From assembly GCF_011947265.1 (NCBI RefSeq), contig NZ_JAATHD010000028.1:1-64000 (forward strand): a stretch of 64,000 bases of DNA, read 5' to 3'. Shown in pieces: positions 1 to 9,137 of the stretch (the first letter of the stretch is position 1; the number at the start of each line of letters is the position of its first letter). The stretch is from Paenibacillus sp. HB172176 (GTDB lineage: Bacteria; Bacillota; Bacilli; Paenibacillales; Paenibacillaceae). Below the pieces are notes generated by a model. The model had not been told where the DNA came from, made no database searches, and was given only the letters and a program-made list of their open reading frames with translations. The translations under genes and the position numbers were made by a program.

Positions 1-2
1 CG

Positions 3-68
3 CTAACTCAAATTATTCGTTCCAAGCAGAAAGCGGCCCAGCAGGACGCCGATTTCCTTGCTTCTTAA
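3..68 (+). CDS. C-terminal end of an upstream gene (partial)
   Basis: An open frame enters from the left edge and ends at TAA (66-68). Only about 21 residues are visible; they are rich in Lys, Gln and Ala and end in ADFLAS. The stop is 35 bases before the dehydrogenase start on the same strand, so this is probably the previous gene of the exopolysaccharide operon. Too little is present to name it. Confidence 0.5.
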   Translation, partial: LTQIIRSKQKAAQQDADFLAS

Positions 69-103
69 TGATGTAAAACTTTTTACTGTCCAGTGAGGCA
101 AGT

Positions 104-1429
104 ATGAATAAGAATATCCCTTTGCTCGAACAACTGAAGGGCGGACACGAACGGATTGCGATTATCGGTCTTGGTTACGTGGGACTGCCTATCGCCGTTT
201 CCTTATCGAAGAAGATGAATGTCATCGGATTCGATATCGACATCCGCAAGATCGAATCTTACCGAAGCGGCATCGATGTTACCGGAGATTTGGGAGCTGG
301 CGCCATCGCGGCAAGCAACGTTCTGTTCACTTCCGACGAAAGCGAGCTTGACCACGTGCAATGCTTTATCGTTGCCGTGCCAACACCGGTGCAGAGCGGC
401 AATGTTCCGAACTTGAAATATTTGAAAAATGCCAGCCGCTTGATTGGCCGCAAGCTGAAACGCGGCGCTGTCGTCATCTATGAATCAACGGTCTATCCCG
501 GGGTAACCGAGGATATCTGCATCCCGATTCTCGAATCCCAATCAGGATTAAGCGCAGGCTTCGACTTCAAAGTCGGCTATTCACCGGAACGCATTAATCC
601 AGGCGATCGCGAGCATCGATTGGAAAGCGTTGTAAAAATCGTATCCGGTATCGATGAAGAAGCTCTCGAGATGATCGCTTCACTCTATGAGCTGATTGTC
701 ACGCCAGGCGTATATCGAGCAGAAAGCATCAAGGTAGCCGAGGCGGCCAAGGTTATCGAGAACGCGCAACGGGACATTAATATTGCCTTCATGAACGAGT
801 TGTCCATGATATTCAACCACATGAACATCGATACCAGACAAGTGCTTGATGCGGCTCAAACCAAATGGAATTTCCTTCCTTTTACACCCGGACTGGTCGG
901 TGGACATTGTATCGGCATTGACCCTTATTATCTGACCTTCAAAGCCGAAGACGCCGGCTTCCCGTCGAGACTCATTCTCTCCGGCAGACAAATCAACGAT
1001 GGAATGAGTACGTATGTTGTCCAGCAATTAATGAAGCTGGCCGTACGTCTGCAGTTAGATATGAAGAGCATCCGTATCGGCATATTAGGCGTGACGTATA
1101 AAGAAAATTGTCCCGATACGCGAAATTCGAAAATAATCGACATGATCGATGAATTAAAGGATTACGGCATCTCTCCCATCGTCACAGATCCTGAAGCCGA
1201 CAAATGGCAGTTGCGCGACGAACATGGCATAGAGTTAACCCCGCTTTCCGAGATCAACTCGCTTGATATCATTGTGGCAGCGGTGCCTCATCGGGTATTC
1301 GTTGAGATGAATGCTCAGCAATTCAAATCCTTGTGTCGCGATAACGCCAACAAGCTAATGATTGATATTAGGGGCGTGCTCCCGAAACGGGATTTCGAAA
1401 ATATGGGGTTCCATTACTGGAGCTTGTAG
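104..1429 (+). CDS. UDP-glucose/GDP-mannose dehydrogenase family nucleotide-sugar dehydrogenase
   Basis: Oxidises the C6 hydroxyl of a nucleotide sugar to a uronate with two NAD+, supplying an activated uronic acid for polysaccharide synthesis in the cytoplasm. The Rossmann motif GLGYVGLP lies at residues 22-29 with an acidic GFDID at 42-46. YESTVYPG (126-133) and SPERINPG (160-167) are family signatures. The catalytic Cys is in GGHCIGIDPYY (Cys269). At 441 residues it has normal full length and resembles the TviB/WbpA branch more than the Ugd branch, but the exact sugar cannot be read from sequence. A GAGG ribosome site precedes the ATG. It lies 15 bases upstream of the PilZ-glycosyltransferase gene, so the two are probably co-transcribed. 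Confidence 0.9.
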   Translation: MNKNIPLLEQLKGGHERIAIIGLGYVGLPIAVSLSKKMNVIGFDIDIRKIESYRSGIDVTGDLGAGAIAASNVLFTSDESELDHVQCFIVAVPTPVQSGNVPNLKYLKNASRLIGRKLKRGAVVIYESTVYPGVTEDICIPILESQSGLSAGFDFKVGYSPERINPGDREHRLESVVKIVSGIDEEALEMIASLYELIVTPGVYRAESIKVAEAAKVIENAQRDINIAFMNELSMIFNHMNIDTRQVLDAAQTKWNFLPFTPGLVGGHCIGIDPYYLTFKAEDAGFPSRLILSGRQINDGMSTYVVQQLMKLAVRLQLDMKSIRIGILGVTYKENCPDTRNSKIIDMIDELKDYGISPIVTDPEADKWQLRDEHGIELTPLSEINSLDIIVAAVPHRVFVEMNAQQFKSLCRDNANKLMIDIRGVLPKRDFENMGFHYWSL

Positions 1430-1444
1430 AGGAAAGGGATAGCC

Positions 1445-3310
1445 ATGGCGATTTGGAGAAAACACAAGCATGAAACGAAAGAGATTCTTACAGCCTCGCG
1501 CGAAGACCGTCGAGCCTTGCCTAACGTTCCAGACCCGAAGAAAACCAGATCGGCATCCGAACGCAGAGGTCAACGCTCCTTCGAAGAGAGCTCGGAAACC
1601 TCCGATGCATATTTGCAAGGCATTAGAGCCTTAAGTCTCCGGTATATCGCTGATTTTGAGGTTTTGATTTCGAGAAGAAGCATGAAGAAGGGATCAGCCA
1701 TCAAGGCCAAGGCTGTCGATATCTCGACTACCGGTATCCTGCTGGAGCTGAATGCCGAATCGAACCCCTTCAGTCCAGGTAGCAACGTAACCGCCCGATT
1801 CAATATTCCTTCCGGAACGATGCCCGAAGGCTTCGAATCGGCCGTCAGAATAGACGCCAAGATCGTGCGGCAGTTTGCCCGCCCGAACGAAGACGGGGAA
1901 GAGAAGCAACTGATCGCCCTGGAATTTGAGCAGCCGCTCAACGAATATTTTCAGAAGAAAAGATGGAGCTATTCGGTCTACACCGCAAGCGCGCTCCTCT
2001 TCTTCTCAGCCTTCTTCATCATCCTGCTGCGGGCGGAGAGCGTTATCTACTTCAAATACAATATCACTCTCTACTTGTACAGCATTACAGCCGCAGCATT
2101 CCTGCTTTCCCGATACGGGTTCGGCGCACTGTACCGGGAAGTTCCTGTGGATCCCCTGTACACGCCGGGAGTCTCCATAGTCATTCCTTGCTTTAATGAG
2201 GAGATGTGGATCAAACGGACCATTCTTAGCTGCATGAATCAGGATTATCCGATCGATAAGCTGGAAGTCATTATCGTCGATGACCGTTCGACCGACCGTT
2301 CTATCGAACAGATTGAAGAAATTATCACCATTATTCATCAAGAGGCGGAACGGTTTCAAACGAAAGAGCGATTGAAGCTTGTCATTATGGAAGAAAACGG
2401 GGGCAAGCGGGAAGCCTTGGTGAAAGGCGTGCAGCTGGCCAAGCATAATCTGGTGGTTTTCGTCGATTCCGACAGCTTTCTGGAGCCTGACGCCATCAGG
2501 CATCTTGTTCAACCGTTTCAGGATCCGAGGATGGGAGGCGTCGCGGGCCGTACCGATGTAGAGAACAAATACACAAATGCGGTTACGAAGCTCCAGACCG
2601 TCCGTTATTATATCGCGTTTCGGATTATGAAGGCCGCGGAATCCTGGTTTGACTGCGTCACCTGTCTGTCGGGCCCCCTATCCTGCTATAGGAAGGAGCT
2701 TATTGTACAGCATACGGACGCATGGCTGAACCAGACCTTTCTAGGCCAGAAAGCAACCTTCGGCGATGATCGGAGTATGACGAATTTCATCCTGAGAACG
2801 CATCGAACCTCGTATCAAGATTCGGCGATTTGTTCAACGATCGTGCCGTCGGACATGTCGGTGTTCCTGAAGCAGCAGATGCGCTGGAAGCGCTCGTGGC
2901 TTCGAGAATCGCTTAGGGCGGGCCTGTTCATCTGGCGCAAGGAGCCGTTTATGTCTTTATTTTTCTACATCGGCATTCTCGTGCCCATCGCAGCTCCCGT
3001 CATCGTGGTCTATAACCTCGTCTATGTTCCGCTTTGGCATCATATCTTCCCAACCACCTTTCTGACAGGACTATTCATGATGGCGGCGCTCATGAGCCTG
3101 GCTCATCTCCTTTTGCGGAAGAGCAGATTGTGGGTGTACGGACTCGTATTCTGCCTTTTCTATGAATTGGTGCTGCTGTGGCAGATGCCGGTTGCCTGGG
3201 TAACCTTCTGGAAATCCACCTGGGGCACGAGAGAAACGCCGCAAGACGTTGAGGCCAATAATCGAAAGAAAGCGCGGAAGCAAAAAAAATTCCGTTTTCT
3301 TCGTTTCTAA
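1445..3310 (+). CDS. PilZ domain-glycosyltransferase family 2 fusion (exopolysaccharide synthase)
   Basis: A processive membrane glycosyltransferase of the hyaluronan/cellulose/alginate synthase type, predicted to polymerise and export a glycan. The N-terminal part (about 60-165) looks like a PilZ domain with DISTTG at 92-97. Two membrane segments follow (about 178-222). The GT2 domain has VDD at 278-280, DSD at 341-343, GDDR at 440-443 and QQMRW at 477-481, all expected for a processive GT2. More membrane segments lie near the C terminus. The Arg motif before the PilZ barrel is not a clean RxxxR (R61 and R66 are five apart), so c-di-GMP binding is probable but unproven. In BcsA the PilZ domain is C-terminal and in alginate systems it is a separate protein (Alg44), so the N-terminal order is notable. 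The dehydrogenase immediately upstream probably supplies the substrate. Confidence 0.88.
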   Translation: MAIWRKHKHETKEILTASREDRRALPNVPDPKKTRSASERRGQRSFEESSETSDAYLQGIRALSLRYIADFEVLISRRSMKKGSAIKAKAVDISTTGILLELNAESNPFSPGSNVTARFNIPSGTMPEGFESAVRIDAKIVRQFARPNEDGEEKQLIALEFEQPLNEYFQKKRWSYSVYTASALLFFSAFFIILLRAESVIYFKYNITLYLYSITAAAFLLSRYGFGALYREVPVDPLYTPGVSIVIPCFNEEMWIKRTILSCMNQDYPIDKLEVIIVDDRSTDRSIEQIEEIITIIHQEAERFQTKERLKLVIMEENGGKREALVKGVQLAKHNLVVFVDSDSFLEPDAIRHLVQPFQDPRMGGVAGRTDVENKYTNAVTKLQTVRYYIAFRIMKAAESWFDCVTCLSGPLSCYRKELIVQHTDAWLNQTFLGQKATFGDDRSMTNFILRTHRTSYQDSAICSTIVPSDMSVFLKQQMRWKRSWLRESLRAGLFIWRKEPFMSLFFYIGILVPIAAPVIVVYNLVYVPLWHHIFPTTFLTGLFMMAALMSLAHLLLRKSRLWVYGLVFCLFYELVLLWQMPVAWVTFWKSTWGTRETPQDVEANNRKKARKQKKFRFLRF

Positions 3311-3348
3311 TTGACGCGTTCGATGAAGTGAAGGGAGTGAGAACATTT

Positions 3349-5019
3349 ATGGCCAAGAGAAGCAAGGAGGCTGTGCTGGATCTGAATTATCGCAGAAAAA
3401 ACAGAAGAAAAACGATTCGCAGCGGCATTCAACTGGCGATATTGCTTGCCGTCCTTCTTCTCATTGGCAACGCCGTCTTCCACGTTCAGCAGTATCAAGA
3501 GCCCCATAAATCAAGCTGGACGAGCAACGGCGGGTTCATCGCCTTATCCTACTTCGGCGTCGATCGAACGGGCACTGCGGCGCTTATTGCAAAAAAGCAA
3601 TTGGAGAAGCAGCTTAAGGCGCTCTATGATCAAGGCTATGTAACGATCTCCCAGCAGGATATTATCGATTATTATACGCAGGGAGCGCTGCTTCCGGAGA
3701 AAGCTCTGTTCCTGGCCTTCGAAGACGGCCGCAATGATTCGAGCCTGTATGCTCAGCCGCTTCTTGAGAGATATAACGACAAAGCCACTTTTCTATCTTA
3801 TGCGAACAATTTGGTCGACTCGGACCGAAAGTTCGTCAAGCCGGACGAGATGATGAAAATGATGAAGAGCGGCTATTGGGAGCTTGGCAGCAACGGCTAC
3901 CGCTTGACCTATATTAATATCCATGAGAAGGACGGAGCATTCATCGGGATGCTGGACGAGAACAAGCTCCCGGATAAGTCGAAGCTGAGCGATTATAATC
4001 ATTATCTCATGGATTTTCTTCGGGATGCGGACGGCATTCCCGTGGAGGATCGCGAGGAGATGGAGACGCGAATTGCTGCCGATTATTCCGCAATGCGCGA
4101 GGTTTACTCGGACAAATTAGGATACATGCCCAAGGTCTACATGATTATGCATGCCAACGCACTCCATAAGAGCATGAACAGGCTTGTTGATCATGCCAAT
4201 GCGTCTGCCATTAAGAAGTTGTTCGCCATACACTTCAACCGGGAGGGCAATGCCTGCAATTCCGCCGACGGCAATCTCTATGATCTGACTAGAATTCAGC
4301 CTCAGCCCTATTGGCAGACGAATCATATGCTTATGAAGGTGCAGAAGGACTGCTCGCAGATAATGAGCTTCATCGTCGGGGACGAAGAACGGGCGAACGA
4401 TTGGACGTCGCTAAGCGGCGTCGCTGAATTTGTCGATAATCGCATCGCTCTTACCTCCCCCGCAGGCGGTGCGGGAATCTACGCGCTGGAGAACAGCAGC
4501 GGCTACCGTGATGTATCGCTGCAAACAGAGCTTGCAGGCGATGAAATGGGCACGCAAGGCGTATATCTCCGATACAATCCGGCTCAGGCTTCCTTCCTGC
4601 GGGCGTCGATCGCCGATAACAAGCTCGTTATCGAGCAGAAGAAGCCCGAAGGAGAGGCGGAATCGCTCTTCTCCGCTCCGCTGAAGGAAGACCAGGTGGA
4701 GCATCACCTGACGATAAGAACATTAAAGGTTAGGGTTCAGGGAGAACGACTATCGGCGTGGGTCGACAATCAAGAGTGGGCGAAGGACATTAAGGTGGAT
4801 GGAAGCATCGCGGATGGAGAAATCGCGATCTTCTCAGCGGCGAGCACGTTAAATGAAAAGGATGATATATACGACGGCGTGTTCGACAATTTCGAAGTAA
4901 CAAGCCTGAGCTCGGGCGACCTCTTGTACAGCAATACCTTGACCGGAATAGAAGGCGCGCTCCATCGTCTCCAAGAAGCGTACAATCGCATTCTTGACTG
5001 GGCCATCGACACCTTCTAG
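3349..5019 (+). CDS. membrane-anchored polysaccharide deacetylase-like protein
   Basis: About 556 residues with one N-terminal membrane segment (IQLAILLAVLLLIGNAVF) and the remainder outside the cell. The middle resembles the NodB/polysaccharide deacetylase fold: FIALSYFGVDRTG, then LFLAFEDGRNDSSLYAQPLL, where FEDG takes the place of the usual TFDDG, then ATFLSYANNL and WELGSNGYRLTY, where the metal-binding H(S/T)xxH appears altered to SNGYR. The canonical metal site is therefore degenerate and activity uncertain. The C-terminal 180 residues look like a beta-sandwich carbohydrate-binding module. The ATG at 3349 follows GGGAG by 11 bases and is preferred over an in-frame GTG at 3328. It is the last gene of the exopolysaccharide operon and is followed by a terminator, so a role in modifying or binding the exported polymer is inferred. 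Confidence 0.65.
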   Translation: MAKRSKEAVLDLNYRRKNRRKTIRSGIQLAILLAVLLLIGNAVFHVQQYQEPHKSSWTSNGGFIALSYFGVDRTGTAALIAKKQLEKQLKALYDQGYVTISQQDIIDYYTQGALLPEKALFLAFEDGRNDSSLYAQPLLERYNDKATFLSYANNLVDSDRKFVKPDEMMKMMKSGYWELGSNGYRLTYINIHEKDGAFIGMLDENKLPDKSKLSDYNHYLMDFLRDADGIPVEDREEMETRIAADYSAMREVYSDKLGYMPKVYMIMHANALHKSMNRLVDHANASAIKKLFAIHFNREGNACNSADGNLYDLTRIQPQPYWQTNHMLMKVQKDCSQIMSFIVGDEERANDWTSLSGVAEFVDNRIALTSPAGGAGIYALENSSGYRDVSLQTELAGDEMGTQGVYLRYNPAQASFLRASIADNKLVIEQKKPEGEAESLFSAPLKEDQVEHHLTIRTLKVRVQGERLSAWVDNQEWAKDIKVDGSIADGEIAIFSAASTLNEKDDIYDGVFDNFEVTSLSSGDLLYSNTLTGIEGALHRLQEAYNRILDWAIDTF

Positions 5020-5035
5020 GGCAGCAGCAGAAGAA

Positions 5036-5066
5036 AGCCCTCCATTGGCTTATCAGCCGGAGGGCT
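5036..5066. terminator. bidirectional Rho-independent terminator
   Basis: AGCCCTCC pairs with GGAGGGCT, with an inner GGCT/AGCC pair. An A-rich stretch lies to the left and T-containing sequence to the right. It sits between convergent genes (the exopolysaccharide operon and the antiporter) and can serve both. Confidence 0.7.
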
Positions 5067-5095
5067 CCTCGCTTCCTGGACTCGCCTGGACTCGC

Positions 5096-6340
5096 TTAGT
5101 GTTCCTCGCTCACAGCGCCGGCTTCCTTCTTCCCAAGCCCCAGCTTCATGACCAGCGGCTTAATCGTCAGCCCTTGCACGAGCAGCGAGAACAGCACGAC
5201 GCTGAAGGTCAACACGAGCACGTCCTCGCGCCCGTCGAAGGACGGCGGCAGGCTGAGCGCCAGCGCGATCGACAGGCTGCCCTTGAGTCCGCCCCAATTC
5301 AGCACGCTCTTCCAGGCTCGCGGGAAGGGCCTGATGAGCGATACACTGAGATAAAGCGCCGCGGTCCGACTGACCAGCACGACGAACACCGCTGCCAGCA
5401 TGATCCACCATTTCTCATAGAAATCGACATTCTTGATCTCCAGCCCAATCATCAGGAAGATGAAGGAGTTGGCGATCAGCGTAATGACGTCCCAGAAGGA
5501 ATTGATGTTCATCTTCGTCGTGGAGGACATGCCGATGCGCGCGCCGTAGCTGCCGAAGATCAGACCCGCCACCACTACCGCGATGACGCCGGACACCTCG
5601 AAATGCTCGGCGATGAAATAGCTGCCGAAGAAGAGCAGCATCGAGAAGCCGATTTCCAGCGGATAATCGTCATAGAAGCGAATGAGCTGCGAGAACAGGA
5701 AGCCCATGACCGCTCCCACGACAATGCCGCCAAGCCCGAATTGCAGGAAGAGCAGCACGCCCTTGCCGACGCCCGTCCAGCCCATCTCCATATAGGAGAG
5801 TAGATAGATCGACGAAATCTGGAAAAGCACGACCGCGATTCCGTCATTGAACAGCGACTCGCCTTCAATAATCGTCACCACCTGCTTCGGCACTCCCAGC
5901 GACTTGAAGATGGAAATCACGCTGATCGGATCCGTCGCGCTCATGAGCGCGGCGAAGGTGAAGGCCACTATAAGCGGCAGATCCATCACATAATGACCGA
6001 TCAAGCCCACGAACAGGAAGGATAGAAGCGTCCCCCCGAACGCCAGCGCCAGCACAGGCTTGCGCTGCTCGATGAGATGCTTGACCGGCATCTTCAAGGT
6101 GGCGTCTCCAAGCAGAATCGGCAAGAACAGCGATATAATGACCGCCTGGAACACATGGGACTGCGTAATATAGGTTTCCGCCTCCTCCAGGAAGGGGATA
6201 TGCGTAATGCCGAGCAGCAGCCCCACGATAACTAGCGCAATGGAATACGGCTGATTCACCTTCTTCGCAATCGCGATGACGAACATCGAGATCGCAAGCA
6301 AGACCAGGAGTTGAATAAATGTGTCGTTGAATAAATGCAT
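5096..6340 (-). CDS. Na+/H+ antiporter, CPA1 (NhaP-type) family
   Basis: A membrane protein of 414 residues with about 12 hydrophobic segments, exchanging Na+ or K+ for protons. Family motifs are visible: ATDPISVISIFKSLGVP and GESLFNDGIAVVLF, the latter containing the ND pair needed for cation transport in this family. Length is normal for a CPA1 exchanger without a long cytoplasmic tail. It is probably monocistronic or the last gene after the ECF sigma operon, since only 104 bases separate it from the anti-sigma stop. Role: pH and Na+ homeostasis. The transported cation cannot be decided from sequence. Confidence 0.9.
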   Translation of the reverse strand: MHLFNDTFIQLLVLLAISMFVIAIAKKVNQPYSIALVIVGLLLGITHIPFLEEAETYITQSHVFQAVIISLFLPILLGDATLKMPVKHLIEQRKPVLALAFGGTLLSFLFVGLIGHYVMDLPLIVAFTFAALMSATDPISVISIFKSLGVPKQVVTIIEGESLFNDGIAVVLFQISSIYLLSYMEMGWTGVGKGVLLFLQFGLGGIVVGAVMGFLFSQLIRFYDDYPLEIGFSMLLFFGSYFIAEHFEVSGVIAVVVAGLIFGSYGARIGMSSTTKMNINSFWDVITLIANSFIFLMIGLEIKNVDFYEKWWIMLAAVFVVLVSRTAALYLSVSLIRPFPRAWKSVLNWGGLKGSLSIALALSLPPSFDGREDVLVLTFSVVLFSLLVQGLTIKPLVMKLGLGKKEAGAVSEEH

Positions 6341-6444
6341 GAGTCACCTCGTCGTAAAATGGTTTCCATCAAAAGTTTAATACAATTAAAACCATCTTAC
6401 TTCATTGGCTATCAGCTTTCCATTCCAATTGACAAATTATGCGC

Positions 6445-7275
6445 TCATTTCTCCTCCCCAGGCAAAATTTCAAACTGCTCCAGCATCTGTCTGAATCTGG
6501 CGCCATGCCCTTCGGCCGCTTCGAGGAAATAATTCTCGGTCAGCACGAAGCTGCCCTCGCGTTCATTGCTTGTCACATAGACCGTAATGACCTTGCTGTT
6601 CCATTCCTGACCGTCGATTGCATGAATGCGATAGCCCTTCACCGGCTCCTCCACCTGTTCAATTTCGCGTACATCGGTATACTCTCCCTTGAGGCTCTCC
6701 GCGATTTCCCCCGCAAGCGCCTCGGGCTTCTCTCCCGTATTCTGCTCAATCGTAAGCGACACTGCGGGATAGCGCTCCGGCAAAGGCTCGATCGTCGTAA
6801 TGACATCCTTATCCTGCCCCTCCACCAGCTTGTAGCGTTCTTTATCGTAATAGATGACATAGTGGCTCGCCTCGTCCTGATGCAGCTTCCCCTGCGTCTC
6901 CTCTTGCTGCCCTTCGATGGAGATGTCGATCTTCTTCTGCGGCGCGAACCACTGCTCTACGCTCTTCATCATCGCCGTGCCCGCCGGCATGGTCAGGAAG
7001 GCTGTCAACGCGACCGCCGCCGCAGCGGCTCCAGCCGTTATTTTCCACCCTGTATGGCGCTTCTTCTTACCTATTCTTCCTTGTCTGCTTGTTTCCATAG
7101 TACGCATATTCATGTCGGCTCCCCCTTGATGTTCGCTATTATTCAATTCATGCCCCGCCTCACGCGGCTCCTCTTCTTCATCCAGTCTGGCCTCTATCTC
7201 TTCCCATATGCTATCCTTCAGCTCTTGGGAATAGCCACTCTCTTCCATGAGATGCTCTCTAAGCTTCCGATCCAT
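6445..7275 (-). CDS. membrane-anchored anti-sigma factor partner of the ECF sigma factor
   Basis: 276 residues with a single membrane segment near 78-98, a charged cytoplasmic N terminus and an extracytoplasmic domain of about 175 residues. It overlaps the sigma-factor gene by 17 bases and has GGAGG eight bases before its ATG, the standard layout of a cognate anti-sigma factor. No HxxxCxxC zinc motif is present, and the protein appears to lack Cys, so it is not a classical ZAS-type anti-sigma; assignment rests mainly on context and topology. The outer domain resembles DUF4367-type domains seen in Firmicute anti-sigma proteins. It probably holds the sigma factor until an envelope signal is sensed. 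Confidence 0.72.
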   Translation of the reverse strand: MDRKLREHLMEESGYSQELKDSIWEEIEARLDEEEEPREAGHELNNSEHQGGADMNMRTMETSRQGRIGKKKRHTGWKITAGAAAAAVALTAFLTMPAGTAMMKSVEQWFAPQKKIDISIEGQQEETQGKLHQDEASHYVIYYDKERYKLVEGQDKDVITTIEPLPERYPAVSLTIEQNTGEKPEALAGEIAESLKGEYTDVREIEQVEEPVKGYRIHAIDGQEWNSKVITVYVTSNEREGSFVLTENYFLEAAEGHGARFRQMLEQFEILPGEEK

Positions 7276-7783
7276 ACGTCTCTCCTCCCAGCGCGCTTCT
7301 CATCAGCTCGCGCCCCTTCAGCAATCGCGACTTCAACGTGTTCACATTCAGCTCCAGCATTTCGGCAATCTCTTTCTCCGAGTAATTGTGCAAATATTTC
7401 AAAATAAACGGGATGCGGAATTTGTCTTGCAGCGCGTCAAGCGCCTGCCCGATATCGATGGCCGCCTCAGCATTGCCCGGATTAGATTCAAGCCGCTCCA
7501 CATGCTCTCCAAGCGGGAAAGCCTTCTTCTCTTTCTCCATCACCCGAAAGCATTCACGCAGCAGAATGCTGTACAGCCAAGGCTTGAAGGGCTTGCCTTC
7601 ATCATATTGCGCGATGCTCTTGTACACTCTGACGAACGTCTCCTGAACGACATCCTTGGCCCACTCCCTATTCCTGGTCACAAGCACGGCAGTCCGCATC
7701 GCATAATCGAAATGCGCGTTGTAGAGCTCCCGGAATGCCTGGCGATCGCCCTTCAGCATTCTGCGCTTGATTTCCATCTCCAC
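7259..7783 (-). CDS. ECF-type RNA polymerase sigma factor
   Basis: An extracytoplasmic-function sigma-70 factor with region 2 (VTRNREWAKDVVQETFVRVYKSI) and region 4 (NYSEKEIAEMLELNVNTLKSRLLKGRELM), and nothing in between beyond a linker, as expected. A GTG at 7792 lies inside the ribosome site AAAGAGGTG, so the GTG at 7783, seven bases downstream, is the better start; the ATG at 7777 is also possible. It is translationally coupled to the anti-sigma gene. A SigW-like promoter 25 bases upstream suggests autoregulation. It belongs to the SigW/SigV/RpoE-like group; the regulon cannot be inferred here. Confidence 0.9.
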   Translation of the reverse strand: MEMEIKRRMLKGDRQAFRELYNAHFDYAMRTAVLVTRNREWAKDVVQETFVRVYKSIAQYDEGKPFKPWLYSILLRECFRVMEKEKKAFPLGEHVERLESNPGNAEAAIDIGQALDALQDKFRIPFILKYLHNYSEKEIAEMLELNVNTLKSRLLKGRELMRSALGGETYGSEA

Positions 7784-7816
7784 CCTGTTCACCTCTTTCG
7801 CCGCCTTCTTACTAGG

Positions 7817-7845
7817 TATTACCCGATGAATCCCGAAAAAGTTTA
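7817..7845 (-). promoter_or_regulatory. candidate ECF autoregulatory promoter
   Basis: On the minus strand TAAAC (7841-7845) is followed by T-rich sequence (CTTTTTC) and, after 16 bases, by GGGTAATA (7817-7824). This resembles the AAC-N16-CGTA layout of SigW-group promoters and lies about 25 bases before the sigma gene. The -10 part is imperfect. Confidence 0.4.
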
Positions 7846-7932
7846 TTTTGTTTCAAAACAGAAATCCGTGCTAAACAAAAAATATACCTCCAAGACCAGC
7901 GAGGACGGCATAATTACATTCCTTGGCATGCA

Positions 7933-7961
7933 AAGAAGCAAGCTTTAGCAGCTTGCTTCTT
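7933..7961 (-). terminator. Rho-independent terminator of the sugar-transport operon
   Basis: A perfect 12-bp stem, AAGAAGCAAGCT with AGCTTGCTTCTT, around a five-base loop, with TTT on the minus-strand 3' side. It lies 33 bases beyond the stop of the oxidoreductase gene, closing the operon that starts near 14.07 kb. Confidence 0.8.
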
Positions 7962-7993
7962 CATTCTCATCCATTTTGTAACCAGAACGTAAC

Positions 7994-9058
7994 TTATGAA
8001 ATCATTATAGTTCGAGCTTCTCTACTGCTCTGCAAGCCCAGCTCAATCAATCTGACGGCGGCCGAGGCTTCCTCCGGCTTTACTGCCAGATCAGCTTTAC
8101 CATGAATATGATCGGCTATATTTTGATAATAATGCTGATATCCGCCTGTCAAGGTTTGAATGCTTCCCTGTAATCGCAACTTACCTGCCATTGTATCAAG
8201 CTGTCCCCAATGCCCTTCTGAATCAACGGCATATCCAGCATCCTTTGGCGTAAGATCATTCATAAGCATATCCTCTTGCGGATCCTCACCATACTTCACG
8301 AATGAGCCTAATCTGCCGTGAATCGCATATCGCGGTCCCTTCTTGCGAGCAAGCAAAGAAGCATGAAGTCTAACCTTCAACTTGCTTGCATAACCAAGCG
8401 TAACCTCGAAGCCGTCATCCGCTTCTGCGCCTTCTCGCTGCGTACGAATATCAGCCGTGATGGAACTCGGCATGCCGAACAAACTGAGAGCTTGATCCAT
8501 GAAGTGAACCCCAAGATCGTAGAATACGCCTGAACCAGGCAGTTCACCGTTATTCCTCCACTTGCCCGGTGCCGCATTCGGAGTGAAGCGATCCCAGCGA
8601 AATTCTGCTTCGACGATTTCCCCCAGCAACCCTTGCTCCAGCAATTGCTTGACGGTCATATAATCTCCATCCCAGCGCCGATTGTGGAATACACTAATAA
8701 CCTTGCCCATATCTTTTGCCAGCGTTATAAGTTCTTCCGCTTCTTCGCTTGCTGCTGTGAACGGTTTCTCGACAATGACATGCTTGCCCGCAAGTAGTGC
8801 ATCCTTAGCGAATGTGTAATGATTGGTGCTTGGTGTAGTAATCACTACAATATCAATAGCAGGATCCTTGTATAATGACTTCACATCTCTTTCAATTTCA
8901 ATCCATGGATAACGTTCCTTCGAAAGCTCGGAGCTTCTCTCCACAACCTTCGCCAAGTACAAATCCGGCACTGCAGTTATAATCGGGGCATGGAATGTTT
9001 TTCCAGATAAGCCGTAGCCAATTAATCCTACTTTTAATGCACGATCTTGATTGTTCAT
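7994..9058 (-). CDS. Gfo/Idh/MocA family NAD(P)-dependent oxidoreductase
   Basis: About 354 residues. The N-terminal Rossmann fold has VGLIGYGLSGKTFHAP and the family signature HVIVEKPFTA, and the C-terminal alpha/beta domain begins at WDGDYMTVKQLLEQG. The start is the ATG at 9058, seven bases after GGGAG; an upstream in-frame extension to 9148 lacks a ribosome site. The sequence resembles inositol/sugar dehydrogenases of the IolW/YvaA type, but substrate assignment is not safe. It is the last gene of the operon with the ABC importer and sulfatase, so it probably oxidises or interconverts a sugar released from the imported oligosaccharide. Confidence 0.85.
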   Translation of the reverse strand: MNNQDRALKVGLIGYGLSGKTFHAPIITAVPDLYLAKVVERSSELSKERYPWIEIERDVKSLYKDPAIDIVVITTPSTNHYTFAKDALLAGKHVIVEKPFTAASEEAEELITLAKDMGKVISVFHNRRWDGDYMTVKQLLEQGLLGEIVEAEFRWDRFTPNAAPGKWRNNGELPGSGVFYDLGVHFMDQALSLFGMPSSITADIRTQREGAEADDGFEVTLGYASKLKVRLHASLLARKKGPRYAIHGRLGSFVKYGEDPQEDMLMNDLTPKDAGYAVDSEGHWGQLDTMAGKLRLQGSIQTLTGGYQHYYQNIADHIHGKADLAVKPEEASAAVRLIELGLQSSREARTIMIS

Positions 9059-9137
9059 GCTACATCTCCCTTTTATTCCCTCTTTTCTTCCATAAACCCT
9101 TGAGATACTTGGCAAAAGTCCGAATCGGGAGGTCGTC

